Source of the DNA: Bryobacterales bacterium
GTDB taxonomy: Bacteria; Acidobacteriota; Terriglobia; Bryobacterales; Bryobacteraceae
NCBI GenBank assembly: GCA_003164035.1
Contig: PLRS01000163.1
Span: 1 to 59,226, forward strand
Length of the DNA: 59,226 nt
Reading direction: 5' to 3'
Shown: in pieces, positions 46,025-55,341 of the stretch
How positions within the stretch are numbered: the first letter of the stretch is position 1
Layout of the letters: each line of letters opens with the position of its first letter
Position numbers and translations under genes: made by a program
Notes under the pieces: model-generated
The model's input: the letters and a program-made list of their open reading frames with translations, nothing else
Told to the model about the DNA's origin: nothing
Databases searched by the model: none

Positions 46025-48337
46025 ATGTCCGTAAGATCCGTTTTCGGGGTTTTGTGGCTTGGCGGGGTTCTGGTGTGCCACGCGGCCGGACAAGACCCGG
46101 CGCTTAGCGAAGCCGCGCGCCTGGATTCCGAACAAAAGTGCGACGACGCGGAGCGCATTTACCAGCAGCTCCTAACAAAAGGATCGCCCTCGTCCGCGCT
46201 GGTCAACAACCTGGGCAACCACTATCTCGCGTGCGGAGAGCCGGACAAGGCGCGCGTGTATTTTGAGCGGTTGCTCGAAATGAACCCGGCGCACGTCAAT
46301 GCCAATCTGCAGCTTGCGCGGCTCGCCATCGCCCGCAACCAGGGCTCCCGGGCTCTCGAATATCTTTCGCGAATCAAGCAGCAGGACCCTGCGATTGTTC
46401 TAGTCCGGGCCGAAGCGCTGGCTCAGACGGGCAAGCGGGAGGCTGCCGAGGCGGCGCTCGATGGGGTGGCGAAGACCGCCAGCGCCAACGCGGGGCTGCT
46501 GTTTGCGGTCGCCACGGCCTACGGCCGGATCGGGCTTTACGTGCGGGCGGAAGCGGCATTCAACGCCGTGCTGGCGCACGATCCCGGCGACTACGATGTG
46601 CTGTATAACCTGGGACTGGCGGCAGCGCGCGCAGAGCACTTCGAGCGTGCCCGGAGCGCTTTCGAAGTGGCTCTCAAAGTGCGGCCCGGCGACGTGGACG
46701 CGCTGGCGGCGCTGGGGCGCGTCGAGTCTCATCTGGGCGATTACACCCGCGCCGTTTACCTGCTCTCCCAAGCCCGGAAACTGGCCCCACAGCGTCCCGA
46801 CGTCTTGCTGTCGCTGGCCGAGGCAACCCACGATGCGGGTTATTTCGGCGACTCCCTGCTGGCGTACGACGAGTATCTGAAGCTCCGGCCGGGCGACGAC
46901 GTGGCGCACCGCGACCGAGCCTTCATTCTGGGCTACGGCGACGCGGGGCGGGCCGAAGGCTTGAAGGAACTTACGGCTTACGTGGAGCGGCACCCCGACG
47001 ACGCCATCGGGTATTTCGACCTGGCGCAAATCTCCTACCACGCGGATCGGGAACGGGCTCTGGAACAGATCTCCACGGCGGTGCGATTGAACCCGTCGTT
47101 TGAGCCGGCCCATTTCGTTCGCGGCTGGCTTTTGCACTTCCTCGGGCGGGAGGAGGAAGCGCTGGCGGAGTTGCGGATCGCGATTGGGCTGAATCCGCGG
47201 GACGCGCTGGCTCTCGACCAGTTGGGACTGGTTTACATGAATCTGGACAAGCCGGCGGATGCGCAAGAAGCGTTGCGCCAGGCGGCCGCGATTCTGCCGG
47301 ACGAGCCGACCGTCCTGCTGCATCTGGCCCGCGTGCTAGCCGAATCAGGACATCCCGAGGAAGCGCAGCCGTTGTTCGACCGCTTCCGTAAAGTGCGGCC
47401 GCGGGGCTCGCCGCGGCCTCGGGAGGAAGCGGGCATCATCGAATCCGCCACGCTGACACCCGCCGAGCGGTCGTCACGCGGCATCGAGCGGCTGCGGCAG
47501 CTCATTCGGGCCACTCCGCGCGACCCCGCACTAAGACTCGACCTGGGGGGGTTGCTGCTGGCGGACGGAAAAGCCGGGGAAGCCGCGGCGGTGTTCCGCG
47601 AGTTACCGGCGTTGCATCCGCCAGGTGCGATCCTCCAGAAAGCAGGCGGCGCTTTGTTGGCTCACGAACAGTATGCCCTGGCGGCCGAGATGCTCGAACG
47701 CGCCGCCGCGGAGTTACCGTCGGCGCGGTTGGACCTGGCCATTGCAGTTTTTCACTCGAAGGGCCCGGAGGCGGCGCTCGAGATTCTGGAGAAGGTGCCG
47801 GAGGGGGTGGATCGCGGCGATTATCTGCTCATGAAGGCCAAGATTCTGGACGCGGCGGGTCAGGCGGCGGAAGCCGAACGGACGATCGAGGAGGGGCTGG
47901 GCTATGCAATCTCGCGGCCGCGCCTGGCGGAGGAATCGGCGTTGTTGCTGGTCGGTCACGGCCAGGCGGCGAAAGCGCTGGAACTGATCGGCGCGGCCAT
48001 GCAATCGACGCCGGACGATGCGGGATTGATGCTCGCCAAAGCGGTCGCGTTGAGCGCGCTGAAAAGGAACGCCGAGGCCGGGAAAGTGGTGAAGGAAATC
48101 GAAGGCCGGTGGCCCGAATGGGATCGCGCCTACGTGATCGATGGGCTGCTGCTCGAGCGCGATTCGAAGTTGGTGGAAGCGCGCCGTAGCATCCGGATCG
48201 CGCTGGCTTTAGGCACGCATGACGCGGCTGCGCAGTGCGCGCTGGCGCGCATGACGGGCTCCGCGCCTTTGGCGGCCGGCTGCTCCTGCCAGACCGGAAT
48301 CTATGCGCCGTTCTTCGGCGCGTGCAAGAACAGGTGA
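46025..48337 (+). CDS. Exported tetratricopeptide-repeat (TPR) protein
   Basis: 770 residues from ATG 46025 (AGGTG upstream; ATG 46010 is also in frame but sits in the terminator tail). Signal peptide MSVRSVFGVLWLGGVLVCHA. The rest is an almost continuous TPR array: SALVNNLGNHYLACGEPDKA, AHVNANLQLARLAIARNQGS, YDVLYNLGLAAARAEHFERA, DVLLSLAEATHDAGYFGDSL, AIGYFDLAQISYHADRERAL and more. The C-terminus has three cysteines (CALARM, GCSCQTG, ACKNR). It is a scaffold for protein contacts; partner unknown. Confidence 0.9.
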   Translation: MSVRSVFGVLWLGGVLVCHAAGQDPALSEAARLDSEQKCDDAERIYQQLLTKGSPSSALVNNLGNHYLACGEPDKARVYFERLLEMNPAHVNANLQLARLAIARNQGSRALEYLSRIKQQDPAIVLVRAEALAQTGKREAAEAALDGVAKTASANAGLLFAVATAYGRIGLYVRAEAAFNAVLAHDPGDYDVLYNLGLAAARAEHFERARSAFEVALKVRPGDVDALAALGRVESHLGDYTRAVYLLSQARKLAPQRPDVLLSLAEATHDAGYFGDSLLAYDEYLKLRPGDDVAHRDRAFILGYGDAGRAEGLKELTAYVERHPDDAIGYFDLAQISYHADRERALEQISTAVRLNPSFEPAHFVRGWLLHFLGREEEALAELRIAIGLNPRDALALDQLGLVYMNLDKPADAQEALRQAAAILPDEPTVLLHLARVLAESGHPEEAQPLFDRFRKVRPRGSPRPREEAGIIESATLTPAERSSRGIERLRQLIRATPRDPALRLDLGGLLLADGKAGEAAAVFRELPALHPPGAILQKAGGALLAHEQYALAAEMLERAAAELPSARLDLAIAVFHSKGPEAALEILEKVPEGVDRGDYLLMKAKILDAAGQAAEAERTIEEGLGYAISRPRLAEESALLLVGHGQAAKALELIGAAMQSTPDDAGLMLAKAVALSALKRNAEAGKVVKEIEGRWPEWDRAYVIDGLLLERDSKLVEARRSIRIALALGTHDAAAQCALARMTGSAPLAAGCSCQTGIYAPFFGACKNR

Positions 48338-48352
48338 GTCGGCGTGGGGGGT

Positions 48353-48438
48353 GGGCCAGACCATCGTTTTTTGTGGTCTGTCGGCTGGTCGCCAGGTGGT
48401 AACAGCCTGACAGACGACAAAAAACGATCGTCTGTCCC
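48353..48438. repeat. REP-like long hairpin repeat
   Basis: Inverted arms 48353-48387 and 48403-48438 match at all but three positions and one indel, around a 15-base loop. Both arms carry the T6/A6 core beside ATCG (ATCGTTTTTTGT and its complement). It lies 15 bases past the TPR gene stop and ahead of a convergent operon, so it may also end transcription from both sides. Confidence 0.75.
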
Positions 48439-48521
48439 AGCCTCTGGGTCAGGTCATTTTCCCTTGGCCGCCCAAGACGCCGAGGTGACCTCAGTTCCGA
48501 GTCCCGACACGGCACGCACGG

Positions 48522-49754
48522 TTAAACCGGAAGCGACGACGGGATGTAGCGCGGCTTGTAGGGGCAGCGTTTCTTGAACTCGGCGAAATCTACCGAGAGG
48601 CCCAGGCCGGGGCCGTCGGGGAGTGCCACGGTGCCGTCTTTCTGTACCGGGAACTTGCCGCCGGTCAGCTCGACGTATAGATCGCTGTCGGCCGCTTCCC
48701 ATTCCTCCACCAGGAAATTCCGGCACACGGACATGGCGTTGATGGAGGCGACATGGGCGATGGGGCCGCTGCACTGATGGGGCGCCACCTCGACGCCGTA
48801 GGTTTCGGCCAGGTTGGCGATCTTGCGAATCTCGGTGATGCCGCCGGCGTGCATGACGTCGGGCTGGATGATGGAGGCTCCTTTGTGCTCGAACAGTTCG
48901 CTGAACTCGTAGCGGTTGAAAAGGCCTTCTCCGGTGGCGATCGGGACCGGCGACTTGGCAGCCACGTCTCCCAGCCCGCGGGCGGATTCGCGCAGGGTGG
49001 GCTCTTCGATCCATAGAGGCTTATAGGGGGCGATGGTCTGACCGAGTTCGATGGCGGAGCGGACGGAGAAGGTTTCGCTGGCTTCGAGCGCGATGTCCAT
49101 GGAGAAGCCCACGGCACCGCGCACGGCTTCCAGTTCGGCGCTCAGCTTGGCGATTCTTTCCTTTTCCGTGCCGGTCATGGGCACCGAGAACTTCACCGCG
49201 GTCCACCCGCGCGCGCGGGTCTCGCGGGCCCAGGCGGCGAAGCGCTCGGGGGTGCGATTCGGCCCGTCCAGGGGGGCGTTCCAGTGAGTGTAGTACACGC
49301 GCAGGCGCGGTCGGAGGGGGCCCTCGAGCAGACGCCAGACGGGCAGGTTCAGGCGCTTGCCTTCGATATCCCAAAGGGCGATATCGATAGCCGACAGCGC
49401 GGTCATGGCGGGCGGTCCGTTGCGCCAGCGGGAGAGCAGGTAATAGCTGCGGTTCCAGTGTTCCTCGATGCCGCTCGGGTCGCGGCCGACGAAGCTCGGT
49501 TCGAGCCACCGGAGCGAGTCCTCGACGACGTCCTGGCGCCCTTCGAGAGTCCCCTCGCCGAGGCCGACAATGCCGGCATCGGTTTTCACTTCGAGGAACA
49601 GCATGTCCCGCCAGCGCAGGGTGACTTTGTGAATCTCGAAGCCGGTAATCTTGATTCGGTCCGTGGGAGCGGCGGCCAGGGCCGGCAGGCAGGCGAGCCC
49701 TCCGGCAATGCTCGAAAGACACGCGCGGCGGCTGAGGCGGGGTGCTTTTGGCAT
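48522..49754 (-). CDS. Enolase-superfamily (mandelate racemase/muconate lactonising) protein, Tat-exported
   Basis: 410 residues with signal LSRRACLSSIAGGLACLPAL. Enolase-superfamily core: N-terminal capping domain (MLFLEVKTDAGIVGLGEGTL), then barrel ligands in SMDIALEA (Asp), WIEEPT (Glu) and ATGEGLF (Glu), with histidine in PHQCSGP. AVKFSV holds a lysine at the second strand. This resembles acid-sugar dehydratases of the mandelate racemase subgroup. A periplasmic location is unusual for sugar dehydratases. Third gene of an operon with the DUF362 and unknown genes. Confidence 0.88.
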   Translation of the reverse strand: MPKAPRLSRRACLSSIAGGLACLPALAAAPTDRIKITGFEIHKVTLRWRDMLFLEVKTDAGIVGLGEGTLEGRQDVVEDSLRWLEPSFVGRDPSGIEEHWNRSYYLLSRWRNGPPAMTALSAIDIALWDIEGKRLNLPVWRLLEGPLRPRLRVYYTHWNAPLDGPNRTPERFAAWARETRARGWTAVKFSVPMTGTEKERIAKLSAELEAVRGAVGFSMDIALEASETFSVRSAIELGQTIAPYKPLWIEEPTLRESARGLGDVAAKSPVPIATGEGLFNRYEFSELFEHKGASIIQPDVMHAGGITEIRKIANLAETYGVEVAPHQCSGPIAHVASINAMSVCRNFLVEEWEAADSDLYVELTGGKFPVQKDGTVALPDGPGLGLSVDFAEFKKRCPYKPRYIPSSLPV

Positions 49755-49765
49755 GCGGTTCTGGT

Positions 49766-50995
49766 CTATCCTTTCTTCGCCGGCGGGGCGGGCCGGTCGT
49801 GGTCGGGCACCTCTCTCGGGATCGGGTAGCCCGCCTTGCGGAAGTCGAAAACGAGGTCGGCGATGCGCGCGCCGATCACCTCGATGCGCTTCAGGTCGCG
49901 CGTTCCCACGCCGAGCTCCTCGGCCAGGCGCAGGGTGCTGTCGCAGAACTCAAAAGGCGCCTTGCCGCGGTCGGCCATGGGGTCGAAGCCCATGACGGCT
50001 GCACCCACCGCATCCACGCACACCGGGTTGATGCCCGCCACCAGAATGTGAGGGGTCACGTGTTTGGCCATGGGGCCGACGGTTTCCTGGCCGGTCTGGG
50101 ATTCGATGCCGTCGATGATGGCAAGGTGTATGGGGCGGGCGGCGACCAGGTCGGACACGCAGCGCGGCACGCGGTATCCGCCGTCGCGGGGGCTGTTGGG
50201 GTCGATCTCGGGCAGTGAGCTTTTCGGTGGCTGGCGGGAGCCCGAGTGAATAGGAAAGCGGCCGCCGAGCGGCACCAGACCGGGTTCGTCTTCGGGGGCG
50301 CCGTCGCCGTAGATGGTGCAAGGAGTGATACCGAAGCAGTTCTTCATCGACAGCGTGATGCCGGCCGTTTGGTGCTCTTTCATTTTGGCGATGGAGACGA
50401 AGACGTCGCAATCTTCATAAGAATGATTGAGGTCGAAGGCGGGAAAGAGATGGCCGCCGTGGGGCACGGGGAAGCGAATGTACTTGGTCCCCTGGCCTAG
50501 GAAGTTGGTGTTTTCGAATTCGACGTTGGCGGCGGCGCTGGTGAAGATGGCGGAGTCCCAGCCGGCGGCGGCCATGTATTCCTGAACCGGTTCGACCGAT
50601 TTCCAGGGGCTTTCGAGCAGGCGGATGCGCCGCGCGCCGGCATTGCCCATCAGGTGGATGGTGGCGGCGATCAGGGTAGGGTTGGTCCAGGTAGTGAGGC
50701 CGATGGGAAGATAGCCCACGCGCCCATCCGGGTCGCCGGTCAGGTTGATCTTGATGGCAACGGTCTTGCCCTTCACCAGCCGGCCCAAGCCGCCGATCTG
50801 GTCGAACATCTTGGCAAGCGTGGGCACCAGCCCGGTATCGTAGGACTGGCAGCGGGCCAGCGCCACGGAAGAAGCCGGCGTGTTCCAAGCCCGGCCGGCG
50901 CGCGGCAGCAGGGCGGCGCCAAGGGCGGCAAGTCCGGCGTTGGCCAGCAGGCCGCGGCGCGTCATGCGGCCGCACGGTGTGTGCTCGTTGGTCAT
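49766..50995 (-). CDS. DUF362 protein, Tat-exported
   Basis: 409 residues from ATG 50993-50995, with GAGGAGG just upstream; the ATG at 51010 would place that site inside the gene. Twin-arginine signal GRMTRRGLLANAGLAALGAA. DUF362 motifs: VAIKINLTGDPDGR, NPTLIAATIHLMGNAGARRI, VFVSIAKMKEHQTAGITLSM plus KNCFGI, IDGIESQTGQETVGPMAKH, VAGINPVCVDAVGAAVMGFD. The common C-terminal ferredoxin domain is absent. Family function is not established. The gap to the enolase-like gene is 11 bases. Confidence 0.85.
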   Translation of the reverse strand: MTNEHTPCGRMTRRGLLANAGLAALGAALLPRAGRAWNTPASSVALARCQSYDTGLVPTLAKMFDQIGGLGRLVKGKTVAIKINLTGDPDGRVGYLPIGLTTWTNPTLIAATIHLMGNAGARRIRLLESPWKSVEPVQEYMAAAGWDSAIFTSAAANVEFENTNFLGQGTKYIRFPVPHGGHLFPAFDLNHSYEDCDVFVSIAKMKEHQTAGITLSMKNCFGITPCTIYGDGAPEDEPGLVPLGGRFPIHSGSRQPPKSSLPEIDPNSPRDGGYRVPRCVSDLVAARPIHLAIIDGIESQTGQETVGPMAKHVTPHILVAGINPVCVDAVGAAVMGFDPMADRGKAPFEFCDSTLRLAEELGVGTRDLKRIEVIGARIADLVFDFRKAGYPIPREVPDHDRPAPPAKKG

Positions 50996-51019
50996 GAGAG
51001 GCCTCCTCATTGGGTCAAT

Positions 51020-52327
51020 CTAAGATCGGAACTCCAGAGCGGCGTAGTAGGAAAAATCGGGCAAATGAAACTCGGCCCGGCCCTGGACCTTAACCGGATC
51101 GAGAACCACGGGCGCGCCGCTCGCTAGTGTGTAGAGCGCCGCCGAACGCCAGGCGCGGGCCGAGGCCAAGCTTACCGATTCATTGGGACGGCTGGTGAAA
51201 CCGACCAACTGGAGCAGGCCCGAGCGGCCGTCCGGGGCCACCGAAAAATGCTCCCACAGGGAAGTGGCGTTGAACAGGGTAAAGGGGTCGTAGCGCCGCC
51301 CCACCAGGCTGCGCACGTCGGCGGCAAGGAAGAACGGATCGTCCCAATCGCGTGCGGCGGTGGCCAAAGAGCCTTTGCCGAAGGACCGCAGATCATATCC
51401 GGCCACCGGGCACTCGATGGGTTTCTCGCCGGAGAACTCCGCGGCCAGCGCATGGGGCACGATGAGCATGCCGCCGGCGCGGGCGAAGCTTTCCAGTTTG
51501 GTCTTCAGCGCAGGGGACGGCGAATCGTTGTCCACATAGAGGACGGCACGCAGGCCGTCCAGTTTGTGGCTGGCCGGCACGGAGCGGTCGATGACGCGAT
51601 ACAGGAGGTTGCGGCGAGCCGCCAGGTTGAGGGTTTCCTGGCCCAGAAACTCGTCTTTTCCGGCAAAGCTGGAGAGGATGCCGACCGACCCCCAGGGCTC
51701 CCAGCCGGTCCAGCCGCGGTGCTTCTCGAAAAACGCGAGGGCGGCCAGCATGCTACGCCAGGTTTTCTGGGCGCGGGCGTCGCCGGCCGCGAGCGCCTTC
51801 GACAGACCGTCGTCGAGACGGATCATCCAGCGCGCTCCGGCGGCGGCGGAATCGGCAATGGCGATGGTGTAGTCGGCGGCGCCGGGCACAGGGTCGTCCT
51901 TGGCGGTCTCAAAGCCGAGCCACACCGGCCGGCGCGGCGCGCGTACAGCGGCGAGTTGGGCGACCCAACTATTGGAATCGATCCAGGGAGCGCCGGTAGG
52001 GCCCGCATCCACCTCGGCGGATCTTCCCGCGGACAACTTGATCCGCGGCCATGCCAGGCCGGTGATGGCGATTTGCCCAGCCGTGGAGTTCCATTTGACT
52101 TCGGCCAGCGGCGCGGCCCCCAGCGAGCTCCACTCCAGCACGGTCAGCCCGGCGGCGCGAGCCGCATCGACGACGGGCTTTGCCGCGGAGAGGCTTTCGA
52201 ATAACAGACAGTTGATCGGACTTCCCGCAAACAAGCGCAGCAGCGCCGGGTCGGTCCAGGCGGACGGCCAGCGAAAGGGAACCAGCTTATCGGACGACGA
52301 TACTTGGTCGGGGATTTGAGGACTCAT
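51020..52327 (-). CDS. Unknown 435-residue protein heading a three-gene operon
   Basis: No family recognised. No clear signal peptide. The middle suggests a TIM-barrel or glycoside-hydrolase-like region (ARWMIRLDDGLSKALAAGDA, MLAALAFFEKHRGWTGWEPW), followed by a Rossmann-like segment (LDGLRAVLYVDNDSPSPALK, FARAGGMLIVPHALAAEF) as in a glutamine-amidotransferase-like domain after a barrel. The C-terminus is beta-rich. It is followed by the DUF362 gene after 24 bases, so both belong to one transcript. A carbohydrate-related role is a guess from the neighbouring acid-sugar-type enolase homologue. Confidence 0.75.
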   Translation of the reverse strand: MSPQIPDQVSSSDKLVPFRWPSAWTDPALLRLFAGSPINCLLFESLSAAKPVVDAARAAGLTVLEWSSLGAAPLAEVKWNSTAGQIAITGLAWPRIKLSAGRSAEVDAGPTGAPWIDSNSWVAQLAAVRAPRRPVWLGFETAKDDPVPGAADYTIAIADSAAAGARWMIRLDDGLSKALAAGDARAQKTWRSMLAALAFFEKHRGWTGWEPWGSVGILSSFAGKDEFLGQETLNLAARRNLLYRVIDRSVPASHKLDGLRAVLYVDNDSPSPALKTKLESFARAGGMLIVPHALAAEFSGEKPIECPVAGYDLRSFGKGSLATAARDWDDPFFLAADVRSLVGRRYDPFTLFNATSLWEHFSVAPDGRSGLLQLVGFTSRPNESVSLASARAWRSAALYTLASGAPVVLDPVKVQGRAEFHLPDFSYYAALEFRS

Positions 52328-52639
52328 GGGATTCAGTGACCGTTAGACGGCGCCGGCCGGCGCGGCACGCCAAGCCGCAAGCCCCTCCGGCACCTGCCCT
52401 GCTAATAGAAGAGTGTATCACCTGGCAGCCCACGGCACTCTGAGGGCGCGGGCGGTTAACCTATCTGGGAATTTGACAGTTCCGGCGCGTCAACCGCTCC
52501 CTTGGAAGCTGTGAAAAAAACCCGCCGAAACTTGCCTAGCGCCGGCGATCTTGTCGCCGGTGTTTTTGACTGGGGGCGTCTTCAACGGAGCGGTTAACGG
52601 CCACGCACTACTGTTGGCGTATCCTACAATAGATCCATC
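52328..52639. other. Divergent intergenic region
   Basis: Separates the minus-strand operon from the second gamma-glutamyltransferase. No gene seen. GCGGTTAAC occurs near 52451 and again near 52591, and TACAAT at 52625-52630 lies 9 bases before the ATG, suggesting a short-leader or leaderless transcript. No good -35 was found. Confidence 0.4.
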
Positions 52640-54475
52640 ATGGTTTCCCGCCGCGCGGTGCTCGCCGCGATTTTCATTCTTGTGCCCGCGTGGGCGCAAT
52701 CCCAACAGCGGCCGGCACGTCCGGTGCGTCTTCCTTCCCGCGGCACGCGGGGCGCCATTGCGGGAGGCACCGAGTATGCCACCGAGGCCGGAATGCGCCT
52801 GTTCGTGGCCGGCGGCAATGCCGTGGATGCCGGCATTGCAACCTTATTCGCGTCCGCCACCTGCGAGTTTTCGCACATCGGCTGGGGTGGCGAGGCGCCC
52901 ATCCTGGTCCGCACCAGGGAGGGTAAGGTCTTCGCGATCGCCGGCGTGGGCACGATGCCTCAATTGGGCACTGCCGATTTCTACCGCAGCCATGAATTGG
53001 GCGTCGACGAGATCGTCGAACCGCCCAGCCCGCACGGTCTGAAGGACTGGGTGCCGGTGGCCGGACCGCTGGCCGCGCTGGTTCCCGGCATGGTTGACGC
53101 GACCCTGGTCGCGCTGCGGGAATTCGGCACCAAGTCTTTCTCGGAAACCGTGGAACCGGCCATCGAGCTGGCCGACGGCTTCCCCATCGACGAGTACCGC
53201 GTCAGTTCGATTCGCGCCAGCGAGCGGTTTCTTAAGGATTGGCCGGCTTCCGCCAGGACCTTTCTGCCGGGCGGCCAGGTGCCGCGGGTAGGCGATATCT
53301 TCCACCAGCCGGAACTGGCGCGAACGCTACGGTCCATGGCGGAGGTGGAAAAGAAAGCTCGCGACGCCAAAGCCAGCCGCGAGAAGGCTCTCGATGCCGT
53401 GCGCGACTATTTCTACCGCGGCGACATCGCCCGCCGCATCGGCGCCTTCTCCGAAAAAAACGGCGGCCTGCTGCGCTATCAGGACATGGCCGCGTTCCAC
53501 GTCGAACCGGAAGAGGCCGTTTCCACGACCTTTCAGGGCTACACCGTCTACAAGCCGGGTTTCTGGAGCCAGGGACCCTCCATGATCGAGGCCCTTAACA
53601 TTCTGGAGGGTTTCGACCTGGCCGGCCTGAAGCTGAATTCGGCCGAGTACATCCACACCCTGGTGGAAGCGCTCAAGCTGGCCTACGCCGACCGCGACAC
53701 CTTCTACGGCGATCCGCGCTTTAACAAGATTCCCGCCGAGCGGCTGCTAAGTAAGGCATACGGCGCCGAGCGGGCCAAGCTAATCGGCCACGACGCATCG
53801 CTCGAATTCCGCCCCGGCGACGTCGAGCCCGATCCGCCCAAGCATCCGTCGCTCTCCGTTATTGCGCGGCATAAAATCCCCGACGCCCTGCTGGCCAAAG
53901 ATACCACCTGCGTGGACGCCATCGACAAGGATGGCGTGGTCATTTCCATCACCCCTTCGGGCGCGTGGATGCCCACATACCTTGCCGGCGACACCGGCGT
54001 CGCGCTCACCCAGCGCGCCCAGAGCTTCCTGCTGGTGCCGGGCCATCCCAACGAACTGGCCCCGGGCAAGCGGCCGCGCGTGACCCTGAGCCCGACCCTG
54101 GTGGTCGGCCCCGGCCGGGCCCTGCTGGCGCTTTCCACCCCCGGCGGCGACAACCAGGACCAGGCTCTGTTGCAAGTGCTGCTGAACGCCATCGCGTTCG
54201 GCATGAATCCGGAAACCGCCGTCGAGACCCCGCGCTTTCAAAGCGAGCACCTAGTGTCGAGCTTCGACAACCACGCCATGGACCCCGGCAAGCTGCTATT
54301 GGACGACCGCACTCCCGATGCCGTAGTGGCCGAGCTGAAACAGCGCCAGCACGTCGTCGAAATGCGTACCCGCTACCAGAGCGGCGCCGCCCCGGTGATG
54401 ATCCACCTCTATCCCAGCGGGCTGATCGAGGCCGGCGCCGATCCGTTTTACTTCCGCGCCGCGCAAGCCTGGTAG
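52640..54475 (+). CDS. Gamma-glutamyltransferase family protein (second)
   Basis: 611 residues. Signal peptide MVSRRAVLAAIFILVPAWAQ. Ntn-hydrolase of the GGT family: AGMRLFVAGGNAVDAGIATL, IGWGGEAPILVRT, processing threonine in LLAKDTTCVDAIDKDGVVIS, then PSGAWMPTYLAGDTGVALTQ, RVTLSPTLVVGPGRALLALS and PGGDNQDQALLQVLLNAIAF. It differs from the ggt at 36-38 kb in the TTC (not TTH) processing site and a longer large subunit, so the substrate may be a different gamma-glutamyl or amide compound. Convergent with the glutaminyl cyclase gene. Confidence 0.9.
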   Translation: MVSRRAVLAAIFILVPAWAQSQQRPARPVRLPSRGTRGAIAGGTEYATEAGMRLFVAGGNAVDAGIATLFASATCEFSHIGWGGEAPILVRTREGKVFAIAGVGTMPQLGTADFYRSHELGVDEIVEPPSPHGLKDWVPVAGPLAALVPGMVDATLVALREFGTKSFSETVEPAIELADGFPIDEYRVSSIRASERFLKDWPASARTFLPGGQVPRVGDIFHQPELARTLRSMAEVEKKARDAKASREKALDAVRDYFYRGDIARRIGAFSEKNGGLLRYQDMAAFHVEPEEAVSTTFQGYTVYKPGFWSQGPSMIEALNILEGFDLAGLKLNSAEYIHTLVEALKLAYADRDTFYGDPRFNKIPAERLLSKAYGAERAKLIGHDASLEFRPGDVEPDPPKHPSLSVIARHKIPDALLAKDTTCVDAIDKDGVVISITPSGAWMPTYLAGDTGVALTQRAQSFLLVPGHPNELAPGKRPRVTLSPTLVVGPGRALLALSTPGGDNQDQALLQVLLNAIAFGMNPETAVETPRFQSEHLVSSFDNHAMDPGKLLLDDRTPDAVVAELKQRQHVVEMRTRYQSGAAPVMIHLYPSGLIEAGADPFYFRAAQAW

Positions 54476-54484
54476 AAGCTCATC

Positions 54485-55267
54485 CTACTGCCCGGTCTTT
54501 CTTACCAGCCTGATTTCGAACAGTTTCGGCCAGCGCTTGCCGGTGACGAAGAGGCGGTCGTGTTCGGCGTCGTAGGCGATCCCGTTGAGCACGTCGGTTT
54601 GGCCTTCCACCCGGTCGGACGGGCTCAGCAGACCGGTGCAATCGATCCAGCCCACAACCTTGCCGGTTTTGGCATTGATGCGCGCAATCCGGTCCGTCAT
54701 CCAGATGTTGGCGTAGATTTCGCCTTTGACCCACTCGAGCTCGTTCAGGTTCGCCACCGGCTCGCCGTTGGCGGTCACCGTCAGGCGGCCAATTTCCCGC
54801 AGTGTGTCCGGATCCCAGAAACGGAGCTGCGGCGTGCCGTCGTCCATGATGATGCGCCTGCCGTCTTCGGTCATCGACCAGCCTTCGCCGGGATAATGGA
54901 ATTCGTTGCGTGTCTCGAAGGTATTCAGGTCGTAAACGAATCCCACCTCCGTCCGCCAGGTCAACTGCACCAGTTTGCCCTTCCAGGCGACGATTCCCTC
55001 GCCGAAAAACTGCTCCGGAACCTCGTGCTTCTGCACTACCTCGCCGGTTTCGAGCCTGACTTTCCGGGCCGACGACTGCCCCTCCATGCCGGTGCTCTCG
55101 TACAAGTACCCGTTCAGATAAAAGAGTCCCTCCGTGAAGGCCAACGGATCGTGGGGATAGACGTGGACCACCTGATAACCGTACTCGGGAATGGAGCCGG
55201 CATCGGCGGGAGCCGCCGGCCCGCAGGCCGTGGCCGCCAGCGCCGCGGCGAGGAACAGGAAACGCAT
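54485..55267 (-). CDS. Glutaminyl-peptide cyclotransferase (bacterial/plant type), likely lipoprotein
   Basis: 260 residues from ATG 55265-55267; the longer ORF start at 55324 lacks a signal. N-terminus MRFLFLAAALAATACGPAAP looks like a lipoprotein signal with C15 (lipobox ATAC is imperfect). Five-bladed propeller of the QC family: YPHDPLAFTEGLFYLNGYLY, STGMEGQSSARKVRLETGEV, GEGIVAWKGKLVQLTW, GWSMTEDGRRIIMDDGTPQL, NLNELEWVKGEIYANIWMTD, DVLNGIAYDAEHDRLFVTGK. It converts N-terminal glutamine of peptides to pyroglutamate with loss of ammonia. Confidence 0.9.
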   Translation of the reverse strand: MRFLFLAAALAATACGPAAPADAGSIPEYGYQVVHVYPHDPLAFTEGLFYLNGYLYESTGMEGQSSARKVRLETGEVVQKHEVPEQFFGEGIVAWKGKLVQLTWRTEVGFVYDLNTFETRNEFHYPGEGWSMTEDGRRIIMDDGTPQLRFWDPDTLREIGRLTVTANGEPVANLNELEWVKGEIYANIWMTDRIARINAKTGKVVGWIDCTGLLSPSDRVEGQTDVLNGIAYDAEHDRLFVTGKRWPKLFEIRLVRKTGQ

Positions 55268-55341
55268 AGCAACAGAGTAGCGGCAAACGGCTTCTCGCGG
55301 GGCGGCGATTGGTCGTTCGAGCACGATGGGCGGCCGTGAAT

